Source: Cristatella mucedo (lineage: Eukaryota; Bryozoa; Phylactolaemata; Cristatellidae). Taken from it: 64,000 bases of DNA. A program made the position numbers and the translations under genes. Of this stretch, positions 1 to 10,830 are shown piece after piece (position 1 is the first letter of the stretch; every line of letters begins with the position of its first letter). Below the pieces are notes generated by a model, which did no database searches, was not told where the DNA came from, and saw only the letters and a program-made list of their open reading frames with translations. The stretch is taken from positions 8,943,501 to 9,007,500 of the forward strand of contig WPIO01000010.1 of assembly GCA_009760855.2 (NCBI GenBank), read 5' to 3'.

Positions 1-471
1 TTTTAATTAGTAATGCTTGATTTTTATCGTAGCTAGTCATTTACCGTAAAGGCTCACTGACTTCTCTTGGCCACTGTTACACCTACGTGTTGTTGATGCT
101 TGCCAAACTAGTGACCGTCAGTGGATGTTCTTTAACGAGATGACAGAGCGGCATTAGAAAGCACCAGCCATGTTTCCTCCGACGACGTTACATTGGTTTC
201 TAAGTTAAACTTTTGTTGTGGCTAACAATGCTTGAGCATGCTATAGTTTTTGTTTCTGCCGCATTCAAGCAAGCCAAGAGTGCTGGTCCTCTTCTTTCAC
301 TTGTACAACTTCCTAATACCTTGTATATGCAGTCAAGGCGACTCATTTTCGTTTGTAAAGCTTTACAAGTCCGCACTAAATAATTTACTTGCTACTGTTC
401 TATGCTTTCAACTAACAGTGGTGCTTGCACACGCACGAATCGGAAGTTCTATATCCTTTACTTTTATGTAG
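1..471. other. Intron before the first visible exon of lipoxygenase A
   Basis: The acceptor TTTTATGTAG ends at 471 and exon sequence starts at 472. I found no counterpart of paralog B's preceding PLAT exon here, so it should lie upstream of the window. No repeat recognised. Confidence 0.55.
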
Positions 472-3400
472 GTACTAAGTCTTCAAGTTCACCCATCACA
501 GTCAGCAGTAAATTTGCACCAACCTTGCTTCCGGGATTAACAACGACTCAGAAGTTCGATCTGCCTGACTTGGGAGACGTTCTAACAATTGACATCGAGC
601 TTGCTACAATAATTTTAAAGGATCCACTCCATCTTCGTTACATCGTCGTTGTCGACACCAGCGACAAGAAAGTAACCATTTTCCCCTGCTACAGATGGAT
701 CACTACAAAAATTACTGTCAGAAATGGAAACGGTGAGTATCGGAGAAAGTTTAGCGACCCAGCCGTCACATATCTGGTGACTAAGAGGAGTTCGCGGCTT
801 TCACGTCAGCCAGAAAGAGGCTGCTAACGCAGCACTTGTAACGATGCTAGTCTCAGCCGATTCGTGACAAACACTGATGACGCCTAAGCCTTGTATCGCG
901 GCAAGTGACTTTTAGGTGCGTCAGAAATTTTCTCGTGTACGCCGGCAGTAGCGGGACACGGCACCGACGAAGTGTGCCCATTCTTTAACTTAACTTAGTA
1001 AGTACATTTACCCATTCTTTGACATACAAAGTCCATATCCGTAGCGTAGGCAAGTCTATTTAATTGCAAGGTGGGGTCACTGGCATTAAAAAACGGCCGT
1101 CGCATACAGAAAACGGCTAGGTTGTCTAGAGTTCAATGCAGCTCGAATGTCAATGCCAACTCAGGAATCACAACTGAGAGAACTTTACACAGCTTTTGAT
1201 TTTATGGGGCCTCAGTCATAGATGTCACATAATCAGCTCCTAGCTGCCATAGTTCAGAAATTCGTGATACATGAATAGAAGTTAAAATCTGGCTGATTTT
1301 GCACCCCTTTTATGTGAGCGGTAAGCATCTTGTTTGACATCTTTGTGGATCCTATTGTTTTGATCCATCTCTATTGTCTCCGTGCAATGTTACAACCTTA
1401 CCGGATCAGTAAATATATGCAAATTTGTATTAGCACCAATAATTTTGACAGTGCCAGTTCATTGCTTTGTCCATTTACCTGCTGCTCGAAGAGTTAAAGC
1501 TCCTAATGCAAGTATGGTTATGAGACACCAACTTACGCCAGTAAAAACTCAGGTGATCTCATTTCGTATCTTCAGCTTCTTCCTTGGTCGCTCCGGCCCG
1601 TCGTTGCTAGCGAGACGACGCTAGCCTGCTATTTTCAGCTTCTGCTGGATCTTGACAGGTATTCATTAAAGAAAATCACTGGCTGCGAGCTTATTGTTTA
1701 CCGTTATTTCACAGCCATTTATAGAAACTCGTAAAACTCACACTTAGCACAAACTAAGCAGCTTTCCAAGAACTCAGCTCAACTAGGCCGAGCTGAAGCA
1801 GCAAAGCATAGGAAGCATCACTCAGTACTTCGGGCTTGCAGTGTTTACAATGCAAACTGCAGAAAGGCATGCCATGGCATGCAGCTTTCGGCAGCTTGCG
1901 TTTCTTAAGTTGAAAGCGGCTTAAGTGTTTTAAGGTGTAACATTTCAATGTTAGCATCCAACCATGAGAGTGGTTGCTATGCTACACTTGCAAACTAGTG
2001 AATTATCTACCTCTTTGTCCAAAACTCACTATTGATGTACCGCGGGAGTGTGGCTATAAATTCACAGAAAAGGACTACATTTAAATCTGACTTTAGCGAC
2101 TGTGAGTTACGGTAAAACAAAGTAACGCATGGAGTAACTAAGAAACCCAGCTCGTTAAAGGGGTTGATACAGATGCGCTTTTACGATTAAGAAGGCTTAG
2201 TAGTGGCAAACTTACCTTCCATGATACAGCTATGAACCCAACAGTCTCCTTTGCACTATCATTCGGCACCCACAAAGTTTACACTTTCAACTCTGAATTT
2301 TCTGCTGCCATCGCAGCATTTCGTATTCGGGCATCTCACTCTACTTGAAGCGTGTTCAAAGTTTTGTGCGTGTACTCTTTACTCACCACACACTGGGATT
2401 TATCAAGGACAAAAGGATATTTGTACATCATGTTCCAGTAAATGAGGTGATTTATTGACTTGCAGCAAATAAGGGAATCTCAAGCTCGTAGGCTATTTTT
2501 TTTAAAGCAAACCGGTGCCAATAGGATAAAATCGGCTATCGACTCGAGTTGTGGTTCTCAAGTACAGAGAGGATGCTTGTTTCTCTCTTAGCTCTATCCA
2601 TGTTTTTAGTATCTAGGTACGTTATGTAGCTACTAACCGGTGAAAGATTGAGTACTACTAGCTTGCTGATGAGGCTCATTAAGCATTTGTCATAGCTATG
2701 CTGCCATTTCCGGTTCAGAAGCCTAGTGATCCCTGTTCCTGAACCGAGAGGTTCGGGTAAGACCCGCGATCCCGGCAGGACAGGGCACCGCCGGCTAGTG
2801 TATATATAAAAGTCACAAACTTTGATAAATCTTTCTATATATATATGTATATACTTACATGCATGTGTACAGTATGTGCACATGTACAATATACGTATTT
2901 GTGCTTGAATGCGAGAGTGTTTGTACGTGTGCGTGCTTGTGCGTGTGCGTGTGTTTGTGTACAATCGCACCACTGCCAGACCGGATTGTACGTCGGCAAC
3001 GGGCCCCTGTTTCCAGCAATAGAATGAGTATGAATATTCGGTACTTCCAATACGAGCAAGTGATTCTTGGTGTGCTCATTTTCTTTCAGCCTCCCTTGCA
3101 TTCAAGGAGTCAAATCCACTGCTGCTGGCACAGAGGCAGAACGAGCTGAGGAGCAGGCAGGACACATTCAAATGGGGGACAAACACCAGATATGCTGGCT
3201 GGCCAGGATATACGGCTGAGGGATTTTTCGACGTACCGGCTGATGTGCAGTTTGCTGACGCAGAGGCCGGAAGCTTCGTCACAGGTGTTATGGCAGCTGG
3301 TGTCCAATTCGGTCTTAAAGTACTTGGATCTTCCCTTGACCGCTACCCTGACTTCAAAGGTTTCTATGATGCCGGCAAGGGTGAGCATCTTGCTTTAACA

Positions 3401-6400
3401 ATCGAAAGACTATTTGCCGTGCAACGTTGTGAAAATCGGTGCATTTTATATTTTGCATCCGAAGCTGTCTAACAATTACATGCTCTCTTAGCAATGGGCA
3501 ACCAAGGGGATGATGACAAAGTTCTGAAGAATGTCTACGCAAACTGGACCGTGGACGAGGAGTTTGGCAGACAGTATCTCAACGGACACAATCCGGTTGT
3601 ACTGGAGAAGTGTACGAGCTTGCCTGCAAACTTTCCAGTGGAAGACGAATTAAAAACTCAAGGCTTAACACTTGCGGTGAGCTGCAGAGAAGAGAAGTCA
3701 TTGCTTGCAGTACAGTGAAGTGCACTGAAACGAGCGCCTGGAACAGCGGCTGTAGTAGCAACGGGTCTCTAAGATATGCTAAGAACAAACACGCTAACTT
3801 TGATTGCTAGTTATGATGTCTGAAGTAATGTAAATTGTCCTCCTTTTAATCCCAAACGTTTCCATAAGTTGCACGAAGAGAATACTGGGTGAAGAAAGGC
3901 AATCAGGGGGGGGGGGGGCGAGTTAAGCTTCTCATGGTTTGTAGCTAGTCATAAACTTTACAGATCTTGTTTTGATCTGATGTTAGGATCGACTGTTTTT
4001 GTAACTTTATTATTGGCTGCCCACAAAATTTCAGCTATTTTATAACAATAATACATTGTACACTCGCTAATCGATAAAGTAGGGCCACATCGAGAGGTTT
4101 GATGTTAAGCTTCTTACAGTTTGGGCGCCCAAAGCTCAAACATCTTTCATAAAAACTGATTAGATGGCTTGTGAAAATGCAATGAAAATCCGACGATGTT
4201 ATGTATAGCTTTCTCTATCTTTATTGACGACACAAGCTTTGTAGCAAAATACACCCAAACACATTTATTGGTGGTTACACTCAAAATTTGCCCGTAGAAA
4301 AAGCAAAGTTAAAGCTGCTTTTGCTGAGCATTCGGTAGGATACAGATTTACTGCTATATACAAAATGAAAGTTAGATGCATAGATAGGTCCGAAAGTCTG
4401 CTGAGAAAATGAGCAGCATGGAAACACCTGCTCAGGACTGCTGGAAAGGATGCGTCACGTTCGGCAGCAGGAGACCGGATGGCATGGCGTAAGATTTTCG
4501 GCCGTTAGTTCCACAGTCTAACACCTGAAGAGCAAAATCGCCTGTCGCCAATGGTCCTTAAGTGTAGAAGTGGAACGGCTAATTAAATATCCATAAAGGA
4601 CCTGAGGGCATGCGGAGGCTGAAACTGGTGCAGCAGTTCAACGTGGTGTGTTGGAGCCAAACCATGGCGGTCTTTTTGGATGAGGCAAGCAATTGGTTTC
4701 TAATAGATCAGGAGTCACTGCAAATCCTTCAGAAAAAGAAATTCATGGCGCCGCTTTAGTTTGACTGACGGGTAATGTGCTTGCCTTTCACAAGAAAAGT
4801 TCACCCGGAAACAGGTTGGGCTTTCAAAGGACACTAAGAAATCAATTGGGTTTAATTTAGTTAAACAGCTGAGCATGCGGGACTCTTTTTTGTTAGCTTC
4901 GCCGATATAGTCTCCATCACCAACAGTAGAGGCCTAATGGCTTTTTGTGGTAATCCAGCTAAAAGGAACAGCAGTCGTCCAGCCTAGAAGAACGAGGGAG
5001 CTAGTAAGAACTCAAGTCAGCCACCGAGGTCTGCAGTCATTAGTAACGGAAAGCGACAAAGCCTGGCGAGTAATTGTGTTTTCTTATTAATTTTTCAAAC
5101 TTTAAGTACTTCTCAAAGACGACATGCAAAAAAAGAAGCAGACGGCGAAGATCGCAGTTAACCTAGCCGCATGCTTTCGCTGTCCTACGAGCAAAAGTTC
5201 AGTTTTAACATGTTTTGGTATAAGGACTTTACCAGACGTTTTGGATCAAATATGTGTAAGCTTAGCATTCAGTATATCAGTGGCTGCAGCGGGTTGCCAC
5301 ATTTTAAATGAAAAATAAAAGCTGGATATGGTCAGCAGATAAACGAAAGTACGTCTCGTGGTGCCCGAATCCCCTTTATCCAGATGCTCCGAATAGTCGG
5401 AGAACAGTGGAGCACAAAGAAGTGACCCTTTTTGGAACTTTTCTTTTGTCTGGTCTGCTAGATGAGACGTGATCATCACAATTCAGGAATTGAATGCTAT
5501 CGTACAGTCGAAGTACAATTTAAACCGAGCAGCTGCCTTGTCTGCAAGACTGACCGTTTTTCTCAATCGTTTGAGTAGGATATCGAGAAAAATAGCTTCA
5601 AACGCAGCTGATAGATCATGCATGGCCAGGGCAGCAACATTTCCACTATCCCTGCTGCGTGGGCTGTCGTTATTTGCATATTGGATGGCAGCTTAAGTCG
5701 AGTGGAGTCAATTTAATCGAGACAGCAATTTTCCTTCTTTTTTTGTGTTCTACTACATAGCGAACAAGCTTGTACAGCTAATAAAACTCGAGTCCTCATT
5801 CGTGGGCTTGGTTCAGCAATTATTGCCCTAATTCAAATTGTTACTAATCACTCTGTTTCAGAATAGTGATCTGTATATTGCCAACTATTCCATCCTGGAC
5901 GGACTTCTAAGTCCAGGCGAAATGTCCACGAAGGCATTCTACTGTGCACCAATCTGCCTTTTCCGGATGTTATCTACTGGCCACCTCGTTCCGATCATTA
6001 TCCAGTTGAAACAGAAGCCAGGAGCAGACAATCCGCTTTGGACGCCCAGAGATGGTCTTGGCTGGTTGCTGGCAAAGATTTATGTGCGAAACGCGGATGC
6101 CAATCTACACCAAGCAGTCACGCACCTGCTGAAAACCCACCTGGTCCTGGAGGCGTTCACGGTGGCCATGTGGCGTCAGCTGCCCGAGGCCCATCCAGTG
6201 TTCAAGCTGCTCGTTCCTCACACTCGCAGCACGATCGCCATCAACGCTGCGGCCAGATCCACGCTAATAAACGATGGGGGAATCTTCGACTTCTCGATGG
6301 CTATGGGGATCAAGGGAGCTGGGGTGCTCATTAATCGTGCATTCAGCAAGTTCAAGGTGCAGGACATTAATTTTCCGGAAGCGATTCGGGCAAGGGGCGT

Positions 6401-7144
6401 AAATGGCGACGTACCGGGCTTTTACTTCCGTGACGATGGAATTAAATTGTTTAATCACATTCATGATTATGTGAAAGAAGTAATTTCTATTTATTATCTA
6501 AGTGATGATGACGTCAACCACGACACTGAGCTGCAAGCTTGGATGCAGGAATTGTACACATACGGCTTTCCTGGTGCCGGTGCTGATGGCACACACCACG
6601 GTCTTACGGGCTCCATTGCAACTATCGAACAACTCGTAACCCTTGTGACAAGTATCATTTTTAACGGTTCAGCTGGTCACGCGTCGATCAATTTCTCGCA
6701 AATGGGGTACTATGGATTCGTGCCAAATGCTCCCTTTATGATGAGGTCACCACCACCCACGTCAAAGGATGGAATCACTATGGAAAAGGTCATGTCGTCT
6801 CTTCCGGGTGTCGTAGACACTGCAAACCAGCTTGCCGTAGCCTATACTCTTTCAAGATATGCGGACGGAGAAGTAAGTGCAAATTTCTGAGATATAATTT
6901 TCCGCTATGAAATTTATTTCCTTAGGCGGGAGTTATGAATAAGCTGCTTATTTGCTTTTAGGTATTCCTGGGTGTATTTCCCGAACTCCATTTCTCAGAG
7001 GCCGCTGCGAATGCTGCGGCCAAGAGGTTCAAGGCCAACCTTTACCAACTGAATTCGGACCTCAGAGCTCGTAATGTTTCGCTGAATGTGACATCCTACC
7101 CGTACATGCTTCCGAGTCTAGTACCAAACAGCATAGCTAAATAA
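472..7144 (+). CDS. Lipoxygenase paralog A (animal type, PLAT + catalytic domain), 5' partial, five visible exons
   Basis: Non-heme iron dioxygenase of polyunsaturated fatty acids (known for the family). Visible exons: 472-732, 3090-3380, 3492-3676, 5862-6872, 6962-7144, all with GT-AG introns; about 643 residues. Exon 1 enters in phase with a split Gly codon, so at least one exon precedes the window. Domains: second half of a PLAT domain ending in FPCYRW (residues about 1-85), the linker with WGTNTRYAGWPGY and DVPADVQF, then the catalytic domain (FGRQYLNGHNPV, LPANFPV, FYCAPICLF). Iron ligands: His in THLLKTH (codons 6123-6125 and 6138-6140), and His and Asn in GHASIN (6678-6680, 6690-6692). 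RARG and YFRDDG-type motifs are also present. Odd: the protein ends PNSIAK, so the terminal residue is Lys, not Ile. Four or five residues expected after LTLA are absent at the 3676/5862 junction. The large introns hold microsatellite and LINE debris. The lipoxygenase assignment is firm; substrate and regiospecificity cannot be told. Confidence 0.93.
2834..2962. repeat. Alternating TA/TG purine-pyrimidine tract in intron of lipoxygenase A
   Basis: Short TATA runs followed by imperfect TGTG/CGTG runs inside the 733-3089 intron. Low-complexity; it produces overlapping spurious frames on both strands. The rest of this 2.36-kb intron shows no gene or clear repeat. Confidence 0.75.
4388..4985 (-). 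mobile_element. Decayed LINE-II (CR1/L2-like) 3' fragment inside intron of lipoxygenase A
   Basis: The sequence parallels the 51.4-51.9 kb LINE-II copy base by base with many changes, including the stretch equivalent to the RT C-terminal region (GGTGCAGCAGTTCAACG against GGTGCAGCAGTTCAGCT). All frames are broken. It lies in the 3677-5861 intron and has no counterpart in paralog B's 551-base intron, so it inserted after the duplication or was lost from B. Confidence 0.75.
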
Positions 7145-7630
7145 GCTGTGGGGTAATGAAGCAGTCACTTTGAAAGTAATACAATCATGAAAAGTGATAC
7201 ATCTTGCTTCGTTTTTTCATTTTAAAATTTTATCTCAGAATGTTTTACCCTGCTATACCCACTTACTAAAAGTTTGTTTTTTTGGGAAAATTGGGAGACT
7301 AATGTCAAACTGGATTTATTAAGTGTCTGTATTAGTTTCAGTAATCAGCTCTGGAAAACCATTTTTCTATAATTAGGGGATATTCTATTATTGCATTTTA
7401 GAAATGGATTATTATTTTTGAAGCTTTGCTAATAGTAACGAATGGAATGGTAATTTTTAAATGTAGCTATCTTAAACGAGAAAATGAACAAATGCGCACG
7501 AATTGGATCCATATCTGGTAAACAAAATTACAGAAACAAATTGACTGCATTAGTACTGAATCTGTGTAAAAATGAGCACACAAGTTTTAGTATTGACGGA
7601 TTTTTTAGATCTTCTTGCCGAATAAATAAT
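7145..7630. other. 3' flank of lipoxygenase A, AT-rich, no gene seen
   Basis: Presumed 3' UTR followed by AT-rich unique sequence. Only a weak AATACA at 7178-7183 resembles a poly(A) signal. Confidence 0.5.
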
Positions 7631-7757
7631 GGCCGAGCTGGTTTGGTCCAGCGGTTAAGGTGCTCGCCCTGACCAAGGTCTGGCTGAGGTCGTGGACTCG
7701 AGCTCTGAGGCGCATATGAAGCGCCTGAATAGAGATTAAGTTCTCTTGAGGTGCTAT
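7631..7757 (+). mobile_element. SINE family A (tRNA-derived), copy 1
   Basis: tRNA-like head: A-box region GGTTAAGGTGCTCGCC and B-box region GAGGTCGTGGACTCGAG, then a 3' tail GCGCCTGAATAGAGATTAAG...TTGAGGTGCT. Four other copies share this plan (19.93, 54.54, 56.46 and 61.80 kb). The copy is followed by an A-rich stretch and then a CA/TA microsatellite. Pol III promoter boxes are inferred from pattern only. Confidence 0.8.
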
Positions 7758-7783
7758 TCAAGATGAATCAAATATATGAATAT

Positions 7784-7785
7784 AA

Positions 7786-7875
<90 letters not shown>
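7784..7875. repeat. Compound microsatellite (CA)n(TA)n
   Basis: About 28 CA repeats followed by about 13 TA repeats, directly after the A-rich tail of a SINE-A copy and directly before a SPIN-like element. Confidence 0.95.
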
Positions 7876-7876
<1 letters not shown>

Positions 7877-8020
7877 AGTTCCTTATGTTGTGGTGAACCC
7901 TAGCCATACAATTACTGTATATAAAATGTGGTAATGCGTGTTTTCCGATGATCTTAGGCAATATCTGTGAAAGTTAGTTCGACCCCAAATGGTTCGTGAC
8001 CCACAGGTTGAGAACCACTG
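7876..8020. mobile_element. SPIN-like hAT non-autonomous element (MITE), right end intact, left end lost
   Basis: The right end GGTTGAGAACCACTG with the upstream CGTGACCCACA, GTTCGACCCCA and TTTTCCGATGATCTTAGG blocks corresponds in order to the subterminal region of the SPIN family of hAT transposons as I remember it. TTCCTTATGTTGTGGTGAAC near 7879 matches another internal SPIN block, so the middle is deleted. The left terminal inverted repeat is missing: the element abuts the TA microsatellite. The 8 bases after the end, GAATAGAT, would be the target duplication, but no left partner is present. The match is from memory, not a search. Confidence 0.7.
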
Positions 8021-8890
8021 GAATAGATAATAGAAGCTCTTGATAAGTGATAACACAGATTCGTCTATCAAATTGCTTACCACATAGAAGCAGCAGGTTT
8101 GTAAGTGAGTTCCTGTGTAACCTTTGGTGTACCAAATTACACAGCTCTTTTTCCTTGTGTACTATACAAATTTGATTATACTGCAACCACAAAAAGAGTC
8201 ACGAAACCCATGATCAATGTCACCCGTGATTAGTAATGTTATAAAATTCAAATTACATATGCAATAATTTTTTAATTTGCTTTATTTTCCAGAAATTTAT
8301 TTCATTTTTGACAGTAGAAATAATGTGGCTAACCATTTCCTGATTCCGATCTTTGCACGCCCTAAATGCTTTTAGCACGTTTCTACGGCTATTTTTTCTC
8401 TCTGTCGGCAGACGAAGCCAAATGCACACTGCTGGATGCATTCGGTCACTGGCTACCATCTCAGAAAGTGCCGGTACGAGGCAGCAAAAATTGAACTAAA
8501 ATGACGGAAATTATTAATCGCTTATTGACAAGGTTATTAAGAAAGTTGCTGATAAATAGTATTAATGCGTTATTGCTTAGACCAGTTCGTGTTTAACATT
8601 CCTCAATGACTTCATCAAGTAAAAAAATACGAAGCAGATACATGAACAACTAAACTCTTTATACATTTCCATTACAATTTCAACTAATTTGATTGTTTTA
8701 TTATTTAGTAGTATATTTTCGTGCAGAATTTTGAAAACAATTTCCGTTTTTATTTCACCCAAATTGCTTGGAAATACACTTACCTGAAGTTTTCTTGAGC
8801 ATAAGTTAATTTCAAGGTCCGCTTGTCGCTCAAAAAAGCTAGGTTACCAGGCAAGAACGATGATATTTGAAATAAAAACCGTAAAGAGGT
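8021..8890. other. AT-rich intergenic sequence, nothing recognised
   Basis: Only short frames with no recognisable product. No clear repeat identified. Confidence 0.4.
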
Positions 8891-8892
8891 TA

Positions 8893-9115
8893 GCTGATTC
8901 AACTGCCTCATTGGCATAGGGGCTAAAGAGCTCTGGCGATGCTATTACCCAGCTGCATTGAACAATACAGGATTACCACCTATATGACTTCAACCAAAGA
9001 CCTAGGTCGTAAAGTGCATGTAATTTACCCAACCTTAAGACTCTAAATTTATTGTGAAAGCTGATGTCATGAATCAGGTGTATCTTCGTAGGCTAGCTTT
9101 ATCTTGTCTTTTCAG
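8893..9115 (-). mobile_element. tRNA-like SINE family C, copy 1
   Basis: Direct repeat partner of 10592-10830 (GAGAGCTTTAG.. and TATTACCCAGC.. blocks in the same order). On the - strand both contain a B-box-like GGTCGTGGGTTTGAG (better preserved in copy 2) downstream of a GCTCGCAC A-box-like region. Old and diverged. Confidence 0.55.
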
Positions 9116-9555
9116 GCAGTATTATCCCTAACGTTTGATACTACTAGCACTTCGCTTTCTAGGTCGTCGCTATGAGTCCTTCAGTTCTTCAGCTGGCAGT
9201 TGTTATCAAATTTAAACGCAATGATAACCTCTGAGGCTTTCTTAAGGAATATTTATTCTTTTTGTCTTCTTCTTTCATTGTCCTCATTCAAAATAGGGAT
9301 TTTCCGTTGCACCACTCAAGCACGGAGGCTCAAAGTGAACCAACTTGATCCAGCAGATTTCTGTAAGACGGAAAATGACATTCAATTATCATTTTTTGGG
9401 AATATATTGCCTTTCGCGGCTGCGTTTGTTCTCCATATAACTCATAAATAGATCTCTCACGCATCCATCTACGTCGCAGTCTCCTCTCTTCTTCCAACGT
9501 CTTTACTTCTGTCGTTCTAAAAAACTACCCTCGCTCTCTATAATTAGACTTCCTT
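9116..9555. other. Intergenic sequence, nothing recognised
   Basis: A short frame at 9200-9451 has no recognisable motif. No repeat seen. Confidence 0.35.
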
Positions 9556-9629
<74 letters not shown>

Positions 9630-9650
9630 CCTCTCCCTTCCTCTCTGTCT
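9556..9650. repeat. (CT)n microsatellite
   Basis: About 33 CT units with pyrimidine-rich flanks. Confidence 0.95.
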
Positions 9651-10591
9651 CACCATCTATCTGTCTAGCCATATTATGTACATGCTAACTTTAAAGTACG
9701 TTTTTTCCGAAAAGACGAGATACAGAATTTAAATTTAATGGATTCTAAACCAAATAGTTTTGTTGGGAGTGGTAAAGAAGCCAACTGGATGGCCTACCAT
9801 CCGCATGCAGTTTCACGGTTCATCTGCAGGCGACCGCAACGTTGAGAGAGGAGAAATTGGGAAGCATCCACAGTTTGATCCAGTCTTGTAGGTCTTTTTG
9901 AGGAATAAGTTAAGGAATATCAACACTCTTTGGCTACAAGATCACCAGTGCGCCTATGGAAACTTACTTGATAACAAGTAAAGAATTGCGAACGGCGGTA
10001 CTAATCACTACCAGTCGGCAGGAGCGTAACGTAGCACCAAGTCACTACAGGTTGTTTTATTCGGCACCACAGTGCCATCAAATGAACACCGCAAGTATGG
10101 GAAACTGCCAAAAGTTCCTAGTTAAGTGCTTCCTAAAAGTAAGTTTGAGGATGATTGAATAATTGAAAATATACCAGGAATTCCGTGTGTACTAAATATA
10201 CATAATTGATTCTCATTATAGGCCCTGCAATGGTTACTTCTTATGTAAGGCTTATGACATTCAAACGTTTAGGTGATTCAGTTAAAATACGGAGTATATC
10301 AGTGTTCGCATACAGTGCATTTGAATACATATAAAGTGTGAACATTAAAAAATATATATCTATGCATATGTATATGCGCAGATAAATATAAATTTATCGG
10401 TATGATTATCGTGCCTCACATGGAATTACTGTATTCTCTCTTTATTCTCGTATAAGTCTTTCAACTTGTTCTAAAGATGTCCGCGGAAAAAGTATAAAAT
10501 AGCAGCATAAACAGCTGAAACACCAGAAATCTGGTGCCCCTTGTTGGTGGCTACAAGGCAACAGCGAAGATTCTAATAATAACAAAGTAAA
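9651..10591. other. Intergenic sequence, nothing recognised
   Basis: AT-rich with short TA runs around 10345-10380. No convincing gene or repeat. Confidence 0.35.
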
Positions 10592-10830
10592 ATGGGGTTA
10601 GCCGATTCAATTGGCTCATTGATACGGAGGCTGGAGAGCTTTAGTATGGCTATTACCCAGCCACGTTGAACAATACCGGATTAAAAGCTAGAATGTCTCA
10701 AACCCACGACCTGGTTCGCAAAGTGCGAGCAATTTAATCAACGTTAAGAGTCTAAACTTGGCTTGGAAGCTGTAGTCGCGAATCGGGCGGATCTGCGCGA
10801 GCTACCTTTATCCTGCCTTGTCAGACAGCT
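10592..10830 (-). mobile_element. tRNA-like SINE family C, copy 2
   Basis: Direct repeat of 8893-9115 about 1.7 kb away. On the - strand it reads GCTCGCACTTTGCGAACC, then GGTCGTGGGTTTGAG, which looks like tRNA A- and B-box regions, followed by a unique body ending near GATACGGAGG on the + strand. Confidence 0.6.

Noticed and set aside
402-827. 141-codon frame starting at an ATG at 402
   Set aside because: The ATG is intronic; paralog B and the acceptor show the exon begins at 472, and the frame past 732 is intron.
2690-2810. Possible tRNA-like or hairpin element (GAACCGAGAGGTTCGGG)
   Set aside because: Short palindrome only; no A/B box pair and no second copy in the window.
3907-3919. Poly-G run, also at 23041-23048 and 23179-23188
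   Set aside because: Homopolymers only; no consistent flanking sequence to suggest a shared element or G-quadruplex array.
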